The notes under the pieces: model-generated | What the model saw: only the letters and a program-made list of their open reading frames with translations | What the model was told of the DNA's origin: nothing | Databases searched by the model: none | Shown: piece after piece, positions 1 to 10,302 of the stretch | Layout: every line of letters begins with the position of its first letter | Numbering within the stretch: the stretch's first letter is position 1 | Position numbers and translations under genes: made by a program | From: Symbiodinium natans | Taxonomy: Eukaryota; Sar; Dinophyceae; Suessiales; Symbiodiniaceae | NCBI GenBank assembly: GCA_905221605.1 | Contig: CAJNDS010002824.1 | Coordinates: 203,994-267,993 of the forward strand | Direction of reading: 5' to 3' | Length of the DNA stretch: 64,000 nt

Positions 1-710
1 TCCTGAAGCACCCCAAACCCTAAACCCTAAACCCTAAACCCCAAACCCTAAACCCTAAACCCTAAACCCTAAGATTTTAAGCCTAAAATCCGGGATCCTA
101 AGCCCTACCATCCGAAAGCGTGAGCTCTGAACCCTCAGCCCTGACGTTCCCTGAATCCGAAAAATCTTCTGACCCTAAACCCTAAACTAAAATCAGGCTC
201 AGTGAGACGACTTTTTCGGCTCGGAGCTGGGCTTAAGGTTTAGAGGCTGCGGGCCTAGGCTTAAGGTTGAGGGCTTAGGGTTTAGAGGGTTAGGGTTTAG
301 GGCTAGGGTTGAGGCTTTTAGATTTTCGGGGTGCGTCCCAGAGACCCTGGACCACGCTGACCACCCCAAACCCCACCAATGCCCAAACCCTGGATTTTGA
401 TCAACCCTTAATCCACGAGATCCCAAAGCGCGCGTGAATCCGAAAACCTAAACCCAAAATCACAATCAAAAACAGAACCAGGGTAATACTCCCCGACCTA
501 AAACCGCGTAGCAGTGCTCCCCGATCGAAACCAGCAACCCTCCCGAACCTTAAGCACAGCCCTCCCTCGAGAAGGGGCAAATCCTGCACCCTCAAAACCC
601 TCGACCCTATATAAACCCCCAGCCACGGCCCAAAACCCGAAAACATCCAACCACCCCAAACCCTAAACCACCCAAGCCCTAAACCTCAAAACCCAAGAAG
701 GCTCCCTAAG

Positions 711-792
711 GTTCCGGCTGGTTCGGAACCATCGGCACGCCGCAGCTGCAGCAGAGCACGGTCGAGACGCCCAGCGTCGACTGGCATCAGGG
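711..792 (+). CDS. Exon-like island, plus strand
   Basis: Acceptor-like CCCTAAG precedes a frame of 26 codons (start SGWFGTIG, end SVDWHQ) in which 23 of 25 inspected codons end in G or C. It stops at GG|GTTTAG, a donor made from the first telomere unit of the array that follows. CCCTAAA repeats lie to the left and TTTAGGG to the right. No family is recognised. Confidence 0.45.
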
Positions 793-893
793 GTTTAGGG
801 TTTAGGGTTTAGGGCTTAGGGCTTAGGGCTTAGGGCTTAGGGCTTAGGGCTTAGGGCTTAGGGCTTAGGCTTAGGGTTTAGGTTTTAGGGTAG

Positions 894-993
894 AAGTCTA
901 AGCCTGCAAGCGTCGTGCGATATGATGCACACGCAAAGTTCATAACACCTGTGGCCTGCAATCATGTTCCGTACAAGCAGACCAGCTTGCACG
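894..993 (+). CDS. Exon-like island, strand uncertain
   Basis: A 100-bp non-repetitive block between two TTTAGGG tracts. The plus frame reads KSKPASVVRYDAHAK and stays open to the next repeat (GAAAG|GGTTTAG). The minus strand is also open (FVQAGLLVRNMIAG, then CCACAG|GTGTTA), so neither strand can be excluded. Product unknown. Confidence 0.3.
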
Positions 994-1093
994 AAAGGGT
1001 TTAGGGTTTAGGGTTTAGGGCTTAGGGACACAGTCAACGCAGGTACCAAACTCTCAGACTTGCCGGTGTCCACGGCCATGAGCGGATTAACAC

Positions 1094-1186
1094 CATTGGT
1101 TTGCCATTGGGGTCCTCATCCAAGGCAAGTCCTTTCCCGAGCCTACAACCGGAATTCTGGGCTGCGGGATCACCATGTAGTTGTTC
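1094..1186 (-). CDS. Exon-like island, probably minus strand
   Basis: On the minus strand a good acceptor (GGGCTTCCAG|G) opens a frame beginning NNYMVIPQPRIP and reaching PMANQ, then a GT donor-like site (AATG|GTGTTA). Two other frames, one on each strand, are also open across the island, so frame and strand are tentative. TTTAGGG lies on the left and CCCTAAA on the right, the reverse of the common arrangement. No family recognised. Confidence 0.35.
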
Positions 1187-1898
1187 CTGGAAGCCCTAAA
1201 CCCTAAACCCGAAACCACCCTTAACCCTAAAAAACCCTAAACCCTATTAAGGACTGTTAGTATCAGGGGGAACATACATCCCATTTGGGGTAGGGTTTAG
1301 GGTTTAGGGTTTCGGGTGTATGGGTTTAGGGTTTAGGGTTTAGGGTCTGACGGCCTCCAAGAAGAAAGCCCTGAGCCCTCAACCCTGCAAAAACAAAGAA
1401 ATGCAAACTCCTAAACCACCCTCTAAACCCTCAACCAGGCGCCTCACCCCGAGCCCTTAAAGCCTTCAACCCTCAAGCCCTGGCCCCTAAACCCTCAAAA
1501 CCCGAAGCTCTAAACCCCGAAGCCCGGAACCCCTAAACCCTAAACCGCAAACCCTCAACCCTAAACCCTAAACCTTAACATCCCCGGCCTCCATGGAGAT
1601 GTCATGGCTTCGCTTCATGCCCATCGAAACTACGGCGCCCCAATGGCGATTTCCACTCTCAGGCGACGGGGGCCTCGTGCCCTCACGAAGGGGGTACTGT
1701 AAGGGGTCGGGAATAAATTCTGATAGTATTGGGTTATGGCTCCTATATCATTCTACTATAATAACCCCCCAAAACCCCTATTCGAATTACTAAGGCCCCT
1801 ATACTATGAGGGTCTTAGGGGGTACTCAGGTATTGAGGGGATTGAGGCTTAGGGCTCGTTGCAGACTATGTGCTGTCTTAGGGTATAAGGCTTGGGGC

Positions 1899-2016
1899 CT
1901 TTGAGACACAACTGACTCTTCAACTGACCGGCGTCTTTTGAGGTGCTCCCCTTGTTGAGCCAAGCAGCTTGACTAGGACTGCCCGAGTAGCTCTTGTAGG
2001 GCCGGGTGTCATCCAT
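1899..2016 (-). CDS. Exon-like island beginning with ATG, minus strand
   Basis: The minus frame starts at ATG (MDDTRPYKSYSG), runs 39 codons to LKSQLCLK and ends at AAAG|GCCCCA, a GC-type donor. Immediately upstream on this strand is TTTAGGGTT, so TTTAG|GG could itself be the acceptor, or this may be a first coding exon. Composition (S, K, Q, G) suits a disordered N-terminus. Product unknown. Confidence 0.45.
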
Positions 2017-2320
2017 AACCCTAAACTCTAAACCCTAAACCCTAAACCCTAAACCCTAAACGTAAGCCATCCTTAAAACCTCCAGAGGCGTCATCTTTAG
2101 AACCCCTGAACCACGTCAACCTTCCTAAGCTCTACATGGGTGGGGGTTCCGGGATTCCCATAATTCCCGTTAGAAGAGTTCTGTTCTTTTTGGGGTATTT
2201 TCCCGAAACCCTAAACCCTCAACACCCCAAACCCTAAACCCCAAACCCCAAAACCTAAACCCCAAACGCGAAACCCTAAACCCTAAACCCTAAACCCAAT
2301 CTTGGGGGAATACCCATATC

Positions 2321-2387
2321 AGCTGAGGGCTCAGGGTTTCGGGGCTCATCTCCTTGGCCTTGGGCCCCAGATCCCGGAAAGCCTAGG
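2321..2387 (-). CDS. Exon-like island, minus strand
   Basis: The upstream repeat on the minus strand ends CCCTAAACCCTAG|GC, an acceptor formed from a CCCTAAA variant. The frame reads AFRDLGPKAKEMSPETLSPQ and closes at ATGG|GTATTC. Unrecognised; the neighbouring ATG-bearing island at 1899-2016 is next downstream on the same strand. Confidence 0.4.
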
Positions 2388-2658
2388 GTTTAGGGTTTAG
2401 GGTTTAGGGTTCAGGGTTTAGGGTTTAGGGTTTAGGGTTTGGGGTTTGGGGTTTAGGGTTTAGGGTTCAGGGTTCAGGGTTCAGGGTTTAGGGTTTATAG
2501 GGTTTAGGGTTCAGGGTTCAGGGTTTAGGGAAATCCCTTCCCCACTCTAAAACGGCTCCAAGAAACCTCAAGGTTTAGGGGCTTGAGGTTTTGGATTTAG
2601 GATTTGGGGTTCAGGGTTCAAGGTTTAGGGTTTAGGGCTTAGGGTTTAGGGTTTAGGG

Positions 2659-2807
2659 TTCTTAAGCGAGGGGGGTTCATGGTGGGTAGGTACCTAGGAA
2701 ACCTTCGGGAAGCTTAGGGAACCTTAGGGAGTGGTGGGGAGTATTCAGGAACCTTGGGTTACATACCCCTCCTTCCTTGAACCCCCCCCCCCCCCCTCCC
2801 TTAAGAA
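2659..2807. mobile_element. Fold-back element, TTCTTAAG family
   Basis: About 149 bp with inverted ends TTCTTAAG...GGGGGGTTCA and TGAACCCCCC...CTTAAGAA. Related copies lie at 19378-19508 and, shorter, 31977-32059. The inner part (GGAAGCTTAGGGAACC, GGGTTACATACCCC) is shared with the 19-kb copy. No coding capacity, so MITE-like. Confidence 0.6.
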
Positions 2808-2884
2808 CCCTAAACCCTAAACCCTAAACCCTAAACCCTAAACCCTAAACCCTTCAGAGCCCCACAATCTTTTGCTGGCCACAG

Positions 2885-2935
2885 CTAGTCGTCGTCGCCT
2901 CCCCAGTCACCGAGATCGAAGTCTCCGAACATGCC
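2885..2935 (-). CDS. Terminal exon with acidic W/G/D tail, minus strand
   Basis: After an acceptor-like CTGGAG|G the minus frame reads GMFGDFDLGDWGGDDD and ends at TAG (2885-2887). The acidic Gly/Trp/Asp-rich end resembles the island just upstream on the same strand (3518-3590, minus frame with GGDDGGDWD). Together with 4018-4106 and 5435-5536 it could form the 3' part of one minus-strand gene. That grouping is inference from order and composition. Confidence 0.5.
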   Translation of the reverse strand, partial: GMFGDFDLGDWGGDDD

Positions 2936-3340
2936 TCCAGGCAACAGCTCGTGGTTGGGGCTTAATTATGGGGTAGGAGGGACCCCCTCGAAGGGGTGTA
3001 GGGTTCAGGGTGTAGCGGTTTTGGGTTTAGGGTTTAGGGTTGAGGGTTTAGGGTTTACCCTTTCTCTTATTCCCCTCTATAACCCTTATATAGACCTTGC
3101 AAAGTACCTTTTACCTATGAAGTAGCCCCAAAATAAGCCTCAAGGAACCCCTAAGGTCCCCTTTAAGGGTCCCTCCTCTAGTCCCTTGAGGCTTTGGCGT
3201 TTGGGATGAAGTTTACATCAACGTTCATAGGTACTTACAGCAGGGCTATGTACAAGGATCCCAACATAGGTTGTAACTCCGTATTGCTAGAGTCACCCCC
3301 ATCCCCAAGATGTGGTTTTAGGCTTACGGCCCTCAACCCC

Positions 3341-3516
3341 CTAACCCTAAACCCTAAACCCTAAACCCTAAACCCTAAACCCTAAACCCTAAACCCTAAA
3401 CCCTAAACCCTAAACCCTAAACCCTAAACCCTAAACCCTAAACCCTAAACCCTAACCCTAAACCCTAAACCCTAACCTAAACCCTAAACCCTAAACCCTA
3501 AACCCTAACCCTAAAC
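3341..3516 (-). repeat. CCCTAAA array
   Basis: About 25 near-perfect CCCTAAA units with three one-base-short units (CCCTAA). One of the longest pure telomere-type blocks in the window. It lies next to the GC-rich island at 3518-3600. Confidence 0.95.
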
Positions 3517-3517
3517 A

Positions 3518-3598
3518 CAGAGGCCTTCAGTGTCCCAGTCGCCGCCATCATCACCACCAGCCGCCTCCGGCAGAATGCAGTTGCGACTTAGGGTGCCG
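3518..3598 (-). CDS. Exon-like island, strand uncertain
   Basis: The minus frame reads SRNCILPEAAGGDDGGDWDT, acidic and Trp/Gly-rich like the terminal exon at 2885-2935. The plus strand also offers an open frame (EAFSVPVAAIITTSRL). I favour minus because of the similarity in composition to its neighbour. Confidence 0.35.
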
Positions 3599-4017
3599 GC
3601 TTCAGGTTTAGGGTTGAGGGTTGAGGGTTTGAGGGTTTGAGGGTTTGAGGGTTTGAGGGTTTGAGGGTTTGAGGGTTTGAGGGTTTGAGGGTTTGAGGGT
3701 TTGAGGGTTTGAGGGTTTAGGGTTTAGGGTTTTCCTGGCAGTGTTCTGCTTCGCGCCTACAAGCAGGGTTATGTGTACTGCAACTGGGGCTACAACAACA
3801 TGTAGCCTCAAACCCTGAACCCCAAACCCCAAACCCGAATCCTCGGCAGACAAGTGCCTGTACCCTACCCCAAACCCCAACCACCCCTCAACCCTAAACC
3901 CCAAACCCCAAACCCCAAACCCCAAACCCCAAACCCCCCGTAACCCTAAACCCTAAACCCTAAACCCCCCGTAACCCTAAACCCTAAACCCCAAAACCTC
4001 CCACCCCCCAATTGCTA

Positions 4018-4106
4018 ACGCCATGGCCGCCCTTCCCGCGCCTCTTCGGCCGGAGCCGCCTCGCTGGCGACGGCGCTGGCAGCGAACATGCCGGCCACTC
4101 CTGGGA
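4018..4106 (-). CDS. Exon-like island, Ala/Glu-rich, minus strand
   Basis: The minus frame reads VPGVAGMFAASAVASEAA followed by PAEEAREGRPW; about 20 of 26 codons end in G or C. The acceptor is CTCGAAAG|T or TCCCAG|G; a GC (ATG|GCGTTA) or GT (GTTAGC) donor follows. CCCTAAA lies left and TTTAGGG right. Unrecognised. Confidence 0.45.
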
Positions 4107-4283
4107 CTTTCGAGTTTAGGGTTTAGAGCTTAGGGTTTAAGATTGAAGGTTCGGGGGTTGGGAGGTTTTGGGGGTTTGAAGGCTTGGGGTGTAGGACTCC
4201 CCGGAGTGGTGACGAGGGATCTAGGGTTCAGGGTTTAGGGTTTAGGGACTAGGGTTTAGGGGTTTCAGGGATATGGTTTTCTT

Positions 4284-4430
4284 AGGGTAGTTACATGGTC
4301 CTGTAGTATGGGCCCTTAAAAGGGGACCCTATACCAACTTTGTATGTATATATATATATATGTACCCTATACTACATCAGCACCCTTTCAAGACGGTAAG
4401 GGACCATCTTAAGGGCCCATGAAACTACCC
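4284..4430. mobile_element. Fold-back element with GGGTAGTT...AACTACCC ends
   Basis: Inverted ends GGGTAGTTACATGG and GGGCCCATGAAACTACCC enclose an (AT)n core near 4343-4360. A diverged relative with the same CCCATGAAACTAC end lies near 35,615-35,635. Non-coding, MITE-like. Confidence 0.5.
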
Positions 4431-4485
4431 ATAGAGTTTTGGTTTGGGCATGTTTTCGGCTGTGGGTTCAAAGTCAAGGCCAAAA

Positions 4486-4591
4486 AGGGTTTAGGGTTTA
4501 GGGTTTAGGGTTTAGGGTTTAGGGTTTAGGGTTTAGGGTTTAGGGTTTAGGGTTTAGGGTTTAGGGTTTAGGGTTTAGGGTTTAGGGTTTA
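4486..4591 (+). repeat. TTTAGGG array
   Basis: Fifteen perfect tandem TTTAGGG units without interruption. Confidence 0.95.
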
Positions 4592-4695
4592 CGTATGAGC
4601 TAGTAGGCGGTATCCCCATGGCCCCGTGGCTTTGAGCGGCTGCCTGAACTTCAAACCCGAAGGCCTAAACCCAAAGAAAGCTACACCCCAAAAAC

Positions 4696-4798
4696 TTGGA
4701 TGTTCCCCCTTATACCAACAGCCTTAATATGGATTATAGTACCCCCCCAATTAGAATACCTTTTTTAAGGACTGCTAGAATAAGGGGGAACATCCCAA
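4696..4798. mobile_element. Fold-back element, GGATGTTCCCC family
   Basis: Ends TTGGATGTTCCCCCTTATAC and CATCCCAA with an almost palindromic body (ACAGTCC/AAGGACTG, TAAGGGGGAACATCC). At least six near-complete and several truncated relatives occur in the window: 8262-8363, 9201-9265, 19226-19317, 27695-27716, 28322-28347, 35876-35975, 37161-37259, 37601-37699. Confidence 0.65.
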
Positions 4799-5434
4799 CC
4801 CCAAAACCCTAAAAACCGTAAATCCCGAAAACCCTAAAAGCCCGAAACCCTAAACCGCCCAAACCCTAACAACACCCTACACCCGGAACCTTCACAAGAT
4901 CCTGCATAGGATGTCTTTTGCTTAGCTTTGAGGGGCTTGGGGGTTGGGGCTGGATTAGGGTTCACAGTAAGGCTTAGGGTTTAGGGGTTTGAGTGCAGGG
5001 TTTTGGGTTTAAGATTCACAGTCTAAGGAATTCCAGGTCTAAGGGACGCTGGGATACCAACCACCTCGACCCAGTTTAGGGTTTAGGGTTTAGGGTTTAG
5101 GCTGTAGGGTTTAGGGTTTAGGGTTTAGGGCCTTCCTACGAACTTAGGAAGACCCTACAACGTTCATTGGCCTCAATGCTCCAGAACCCGGTTTCGGCCG
5201 TTGAGTCTTGGGTTTCAGGGGTTGAGGGGCTTAATACGGGTTGTTTGGGGCTGAGGACTTGTTCAGGGCTTAAGGTTCCTAAACCCAAAGCCCTGAAAAC
5301 CAAGGCCCACAGACACCTAAAGCCCGAACCCTTAACCCCCAAGGTCCAAAGATCCTGAACCCTCAACCCTCAACCCTCAACCCTAAACCCTAAACCCCAA
5401 ACCCTAATAAACCCTAAACCCTAAACCTCAAGAC

Positions 5435-5536
5435 GCCCGCAAGAGAGGCCGGGGCACCGGTGATGGCTGCCCCGGCGATGGAGAAGATGGGCGTCACGAG
5501 GCCGAGCATCATCAGTGGGTTTGACTTGGCCCAATC
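5435..5536 (-). CDS. Exon for a hydrophobic (membrane) segment, minus strand
   Basis: Acceptor ACCCAAG|GAT opens 34 codons beginning DWAKSNPLMMLGLVTPIFSI and followed by AGAAITGAPASLAG, a plausible transmembrane helix with small residues. GC3 is very high. It closes at GGGC|GTCTTG (GT) or one base earlier with a GC donor. CCCTAAA flanks the left and TTTAGGG the right. Family not recognised. Confidence 0.55.
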
Positions 5537-5663
5537 CTTGGGTTTCGGGGTTTAGGGTTTAGGATTTCCGGTTTAAGGTTAAGGGTTTAGGGTTTAGGGT
5601 TGAGGTAACCCTAAACCCTAAACCCCTAAACCCCCCAACCCCTGAACCCCTAAGAGCCCTAAG

Positions 5664-5738
5664 CCCAGCAGCGATCCAGCCCTGCTCAAGCGCCGTCGGC
5701 AGTCGACTACGCCGCGGGCCGAGGGGTCGCTCCAGGAA
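5664..5738 (+). CDS. Exon-like island, plus strand
   Basis: After CCCTAAG| the plus frame gives 25 codons, PSSDPALLKRRRQSTTPRAE then GSLQE, ending at GGAA|GTCGGA. Basic and Ser/Thr-rich. Flanked by CCCTAAA on the left and TTTAGGG on the right. Unrecognised. Confidence 0.4.
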
Positions 5739-6514
5739 GTCGGACCTGCTTGGGGCTTAGGGGTTTAGGGGTTTAGGGGTTTAGGGATTAGGGGTTTAGG
5801 GTTTAGGGTTTAGGGTTTAGAGTTTAGGGTTTAGGGTTTAGGGTTTAGGGTTTAGGGTTTAGGGTTTAGGGCTAGGGGGTGGTAGGGTTGAGAGTTCGAG
5901 GAGGGTTTAGCCTTTGTTGGGGGGTTAGGGGGTGTGGGGCTTAGGGTTTAGAAGGGATAAGGCTTTGGGTTTGGGAACTTGGGGTAGCTGGGTGACGTAG
6001 AACCTTGAAGAGGGGGTTATTGACACCTATGGACCTTCAAGACGACCCTGAACACATAGATTCCTAGATCCCGGGCAAGCACCTAGAGCCCGCAAAGCTT
6101 AAGATGACCAAGATACCCCAAATAAGGTACCCTAAACCCCAAACCCTTAACCCTTGAACCCATGAGTCCCCAAACCCCTTTAGGCTCTTCAAGAAGAGTC
6201 TGGCTGCAGGTTTGCAGTGCCAGAGATTGAAACGGTGGTTTTGTGCTTGGTTGAGGGTCTAGGGTTTAGGGTGTAGGGTTTAGTGTCTAGGGTGCAGGGT
6301 TGAGGGGACGCTGCATGGCAGCCCTTTTGGGTATGTATTTCGGGGACCTAAACCCTAAAACCCTATAGCAGAATCTGGACCAGCTTCAAAAAACCTAAAC
6401 CCTAAACCCCTAGAACCGCAATTCCCCTAAACCCCAAACCATAAACCTAAACCCTAAACCGTAAACCTGAACCCTAAACCCTAAACCCTAAACCCTACAC
6501 GCCCTCCCCCGCAG

Positions 6515-6583
6515 TCGCTGGGCCGCCCACCACGTCGCCGTGAGCCGACCGGGGGCCCGCCGACAGGAGCCTCTCGTCCATCG
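6515..6583 (+). CDS. Exon with consensus splice sites on both sides, plus strand
   Basis: CCCTCCCCCGCAG| precedes and CATCG|GTAAGT follows, both textbook splice sites. Exon length is 69 nt. Two frames are open; the one reading RWAAHHVAVSRPGARRQEP has the higher GC3. This is one of the best-framed islands between CCCTAAA (left) and TTTAGGG (right), and argues that the repeats are intronic. Confidence 0.6.
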
Positions 6584-6596
6584 GTAAGTCTGGGGG

Positions 6597-6682
6597 GGCT
6601 TAGGGTTTAGGGTTTAGGGTTTAGGGTTTAGGGTTTAGGGTTTAGGGTTTAGGGTTTAGGGTTTAGGGTTTAGGGTTCAGGA
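6597..6682 (+). repeat. TTTAGGG array
   Basis: Ten or more perfect TTTAGGG units beginning 13 bases after the GTAAGT donor of the exon at 6515-6583, then degenerate copies to about 6770. Confidence 0.95.
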
Positions 6683-6922
6683 TGTAGTTTGCGGTTTGGG
6701 ATGTAGTCTAGGGTTCAGGGTTTAGGATGTAGTTTTGGGTTTAGGGTTCAGGGTTTAGGGGGGGAGGGGGGGGGGCTTAAGGTTTAAGGTCTGGGATATT
6801 TAGGGTTTAGGGGTTTCAAGTCTGGGGCTTAAGGTCTTGGAGTTCACAGTTGAAGTTCAGGGTCCAGGGTTTAGGCTTCGGGTTTCGGGCTCAGGCATTC
6901 ATATTTTTTTTGGAGGGCCCAC

Positions 6923-7132
6923 ATGGCTTGAAAGAAAGCCTCGGCTCCGGGTAAATGGCTCGGTTTGCATCACCAGCCCTGTCCCAGTAGACAATGTCCT
7001 GCTTGCGGAGGACCTTGTAGTGCACGAACTTAGTCTGGGTCTCAATGTCCATGCGGGACACCCAGAAGGAGTGGAACCGGGCCTCCAACCAAAAGGAGAT
7101 GGATTCCATTCGCGTGAAGAGGTCTTGGACGC
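6923..7132 (-). CDS. Long exon, aromatic-rich, minus strand
   Basis: Acceptor TTGGCTCCCAG|G opens a frame of about 70 codons (VQDLFTRMESISFWLEARF ... SRMDIETQTKFVHYKVLRKQ ... DIVYWDRAGDANRAIYPEP). It ends near CCAT|GTGGGC, or runs on to a stop (TGA near 6891). The protein-like composition is unmistakable; I do not recognise the family. Another minus frame just upstream begins MLALAVLTSQFVAVGSQ, signal-peptide-like, so an additional exon junction may lie at about 7133. Confidence 0.65.
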
Positions 7133-7645
7133 CTGGGAGCCAACAGCCACAAATTGGGAAGTGAGGACAGCAAGGGCCAACAAAGTGCCCTAAACTGAAA
7201 AGCCAAGCAGCTGAAGGAGTCCTCCCGCGCAATTCTTCACTAAGGCGCACGCCTCTCGCAAGACAAAGAAATATCCCCGAAACCCTGTATCCATCAAACC
7301 TTACCCCCTGAACCCAAACCGTATAATATCTAAACCCCATATCACCCCGATAGGCCCTGGATCCTGAACCCGAAACCCCAAACCGTAAACCCAAACCTTC
7401 CTAAACTTCCTAAACTTCCTGAACCTCCTAAGCTTCCTAAACTTCCAAAACCCTAAACTTTGTAAACCCTAAACTTCCTCAACCTCCTGAACTTCCTAAA
7501 CTCTAAGCTTCTTCAACCCTAAGCTTCCTAAACCCTAATCCCTAAACCCTAAACCCTAATCCCTAAACCCTAAACTTCCTAAACCTCCTGAACTTCCTAA
7601 ACCCTAAACCCTAAACCCTAAACCCTAAACCCCAAACCCTGACAG

Positions 7646-7715
7646 GCCTGTGGCGAGACATGGCCCCTCCAACAGCGAAGCTGGCACGGCCCGGGCCTTT
7701 CAGGGCGGCAGGGGG
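7646..7715 (+). CDS. Exon-like island, plus strand
   Basis: Acceptor AACCCTGACAG|GC and donor-like GGGG|GTCAAG delimit about 22 codons (LWRDMAPPTAKLARPGPFRA). CCCTAAA-type repeats flank both sides. Unrecognised. Confidence 0.4.
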
Positions 7716-7778
7716 GTCAAGGGCCCTCGACCCTAAACCCTAAACCCTAAACCCTCAAGCCCCCTGTAACTTGAAATT

Positions 7779-7898
7779 ATTAAGAAAAATCTAAAAAAAA
7801 ACGAAACTCCTTGAAACTCCTCGAAACTCCTCGAAACTCCTCGAAACTCCTCGAAACTTCCCCGGACCTGAACCCTTAATAATTTCAATAAACCCTTT
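7779..7898. repeat. Inverted repeat enclosing a 10-bp tandem repeat
   Basis: CTTGAAATTATTAAG at the left is matched by CTTAATAATTTCAA at the right. Between them GAAACTCCTC is repeated about five times. It looks like a small fold-back insertion carrying a minisatellite. Confidence 0.6.
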
Positions 7899-8071
7899 AA
7901 GGCATAGGGGTTCAGGGCTTAGGGGTTCCGGGGAGTGTTGGGCGTACAGGGTTGAGGGGTTAAGGACTCTGGGACGAAGGTTTGCATAGGGTTTGGTTGT
8001 TCAGGCTTAGGGTTTAGGGTTTGGGGTTTGGGGTTTAGGGTTTAGGGTTTAGGGTGCTTAGTGGTTAGGGC

Positions 8072-8148
8072 CAGAGGCTTGCGATGTCGGATGCCAGGCT
8101 TCGTGGGTACTTCTAAGCAAGGCTGCCACAGATACAAAGCTGAACGAC
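8072..8148 (-). CDS. Exon-like island, minus strand
   Basis: On the minus strand CTAAACCCTAG| is an acceptor built from a telomere variant. The frame reads RSALYLWQPCLEVPTKPGI then RHRKPLAL. No clear GT donor (GC donor possible). Unrecognised. Confidence 0.35.
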
Positions 8149-8261
8149 CTAGGGTTTAGGGTTTAGGGTGGGTTTAGTGTTTAGGGCTTAAGGTTTAGGG
8201 TTTAGGGTTTAGGGTTTAGGGTGTAGGGTTTAGGGTTTAAGTCCTAAGCCCTACACACAAG

Positions 8262-8363
8262 TTAGGATGTTCCCCGATATACTAACAGTCCTTAATAGGG
8301 ACTATAATACGGGGTACCTATAGTCCCCATGAAGGACTGCTAGTATAAGGGGGAACATCCGAA
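8262..8363. mobile_element. Fold-back element, GGATGTTCCCC family
   Basis: Begins TTAGGATGTTCCCC and ends GGGGGAACATCCGAA, with the family's ACTAACAGTCC/GGACTGCTAGT arms. No clean target duplication seen. Confidence 0.6.
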
Positions 8364-8893
8364 CTCATAACCCTAAACCCAAGACCCCAAACCCTACTCA
8401 AAACCCTGAACCCTCAATCCTACTCACAACCCGGGAAGCTCCATCTGCGCGTGAACCAAGTCGGAACCCCAACCCTCAAACCCCGGAACCCCCCAAACCT
8501 CAAGCCGGAGCTCCAAGCAAAAAAGCAGGGTTTAGGGTTTAGGGCTTAGAGTTTAGGGTTTAGGGTTTAGGCTTCCAAAACCCCCAAACCCTGATCCACC
8601 CCCTCCTCTCCCCCAACAAAAAGCCAAATTAAAATGGGACACATGTTAAGAATAAAACCTATCCCTGAGGATGCCTTCAAGAGTCGAGTTTCTGGGCTTC
8701 ACAGAGTTTGGGTTTCGGGGTTTAGGGTTTTGGGTTCAGGGTTCAGAGGCGAGTGGGATGGGTTTCTGGAGGTGAAAACCTCCCTCTGTCTCCTTACCCC
8801 GGGCTTTTCCGTGGAGGAACAGGCCACCCACACCGCGTAAACTCATGGACCATAGGCGGTTTCGCACAGGGCATAGGGGCTCTTTTGGGAAAA

Positions 8894-8989
8894 CCCCCCC
8901 CCCCCTACCCCCCCCCCCACCCCCCCCCCCCTACCCTACCCCCCGCCCCCATTCCGACAATTCTAACCCCCCCCCCCCACCCCCCGAAC
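8894..8989. repeat. Poly-C tract
   Basis: Runs of C broken by TACC, AC and CG; likely hard to sequence accurately. Frames through it are not coding. Confidence 0.9.
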
Positions 8990-9200
8990 CGAAACCCAAT
9001 CCACCAAACCCCAAACCTTAAACTTGTTCTCCTGCGGGGTCGGCGGCTTGAGCCGGAGGCTCTTAAATTTAGGGCTTAGCTTCCAAAAGAAACGCTACCC
9101 TTCCCTTAAATCCTAAACCCTAAACCTCCCCCTCCCCAGCCCGTGAGCGTTAAAACTCCAAAGCCTCAGCTTCTAGATAGGGTTTGAGGGCTTTTGGTGG

Positions 9201-9265
9201 GGATTATCATAGGGGGGTACTGTCATCCCGATTAAGGACTGCTAGTATAAGGGGGAACATCCCAA
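9201..9265. mobile_element. Truncated fold-back element, GGATGTTCCCC family
   Basis: Only the right two thirds remain (GGATTATCATAGGGGGGTAC ... AAGGGGGAACATCCCAA). Confidence 0.55.
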
Positions 9266-9458
9266 GTTCAGGGTTTTACTTCAGGGTTTAGGGTTCTATG
9301 CCTCGAAACCTGGCGCCCAAACCCGTAAAACTTACCCCTATAAACCCTACACCGTTAAACACTAAACCCTAAACCCTAAACCATAAACCCTAAACCCTGA
9401 ACCCTAAATCCTTAAACACTAAACCCTAAACCCTAGGCCCTAAACCCTAAACCGCTCA

Positions 9459-9550
9459 CCTGTGTTTGGCCCAGGCCACGCCATTCCAGTGAAGTTGCAT
9501 TAACCTTCGCGCAAGGGGACTTCTGCGGTCAGAGCTACGGTCCCTCAAAC
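9459..9550 (-). CDS. Exon with strong splice sites, minus strand
   Basis: Acceptor ACCTTTCTGGGCAG|G and donor ACACAG|GTGAGC bound 92 nt. One frame is open: LRDRSSDRRSPLARRLMQLH followed by WNGRGLGQTQ, starting in phase 2 and ending in phase 0. In transcript sense the preceding repeats read CCCTAAA and the following read TTTAGGG. Arg-rich; family unknown. Confidence 0.6.
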
Positions 9551-9614
9551 CTGCCCAGAAAGGTTTGTGGGTTCAGGGTTTAGAGTTCAGGGTTCAGGGT
9601 TTAGGGTTTAGGGT

Positions 9615-9712
9615 TGGGGGTTTACGATATTAGGGTACCTTATTGGGGTCCTTACGATAAGGGGATCCTACTATTTTGGGGTCTATATTGGGGGTCATAT
9701 CGCAAACCCCCC
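9615..9712. mobile_element. Fold-back element, GGGGTACCTT family
   Basis: Ends GGGGGTTTACGATAT and ATATCGCAAACCCCC are inverted. The core TACCTTATTGGGGTCCTTA recurs at 26726-26827, 50480-50574 and, reversed, 50702-50795. Confidence 0.6.
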
Positions 9713-9865
9713 ATGTCAGCATATGCTGTCGTTCCCTTCCGCGGTGCCAACACCATTACTGCGTTGTGACCTCAACTATCCTACTTACAAGCTCGGATAT
9801 GACTAGTAGGCGGGAGATGCGGAACGTACAGTTTTACAGCCCAAAACCCTACACCCTAAACTACC

Positions 9866-9973
9866 CTGGGTTTCCCAATGCCAACATTGAAACTCGCGGT
9901 TCCTTGCGAACCTCAACACGAGGAGATCTATGAGAAGCCTGCAGTCAACATGAACTTCTACATCAGACTGAAG
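9866..9973 (+). CDS. Exon-like island, plus strand
   Basis: The plus frame reads PTLKLAVPCEPQHEEIYEKP then AVNMNFYIRLK and ends at CTGAAG|GTTTGG, a good donor. The start is unclear because repeat-like sequence runs into it. Unrecognised. Confidence 0.5.
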
Positions 9974-10302
9974 GTTTGGGGCTTAGGACTTAGGGCTTGG
10001 GGGTTTAGGGTTTAGGGTTACCCTAGAGCCTAAACCCTAAAACTTCCTTGACCCCAACCTGCCACGCGTAGGCCCTTTCCTTGCCCCGTAAACTCATGAT
10101 AACCAACATACGTTCGCAGAAACCCACAAAAAGATGCCCTAATATTTGATAAGCCCCCATCCCTGAACCCTATACTTCCTAAACCCTAAGTCAAAATTTA
10201 GCGTTTAGGGTTTAGGGTTTAGGGTTGAGTTTAGGGCCCCAAACCCTGAACTTTAAACCCTAATCCCTAAACCCGCAACCCTAAGCCCCGCACAGCCCTA
10301 AG

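Noticed and set aside
1-190. Chromosome end at the left window edge
   Set aside because: CCCTAAA repeats at the start are short, degenerate and repeated all along the window in both orientations, so they are interstitial.
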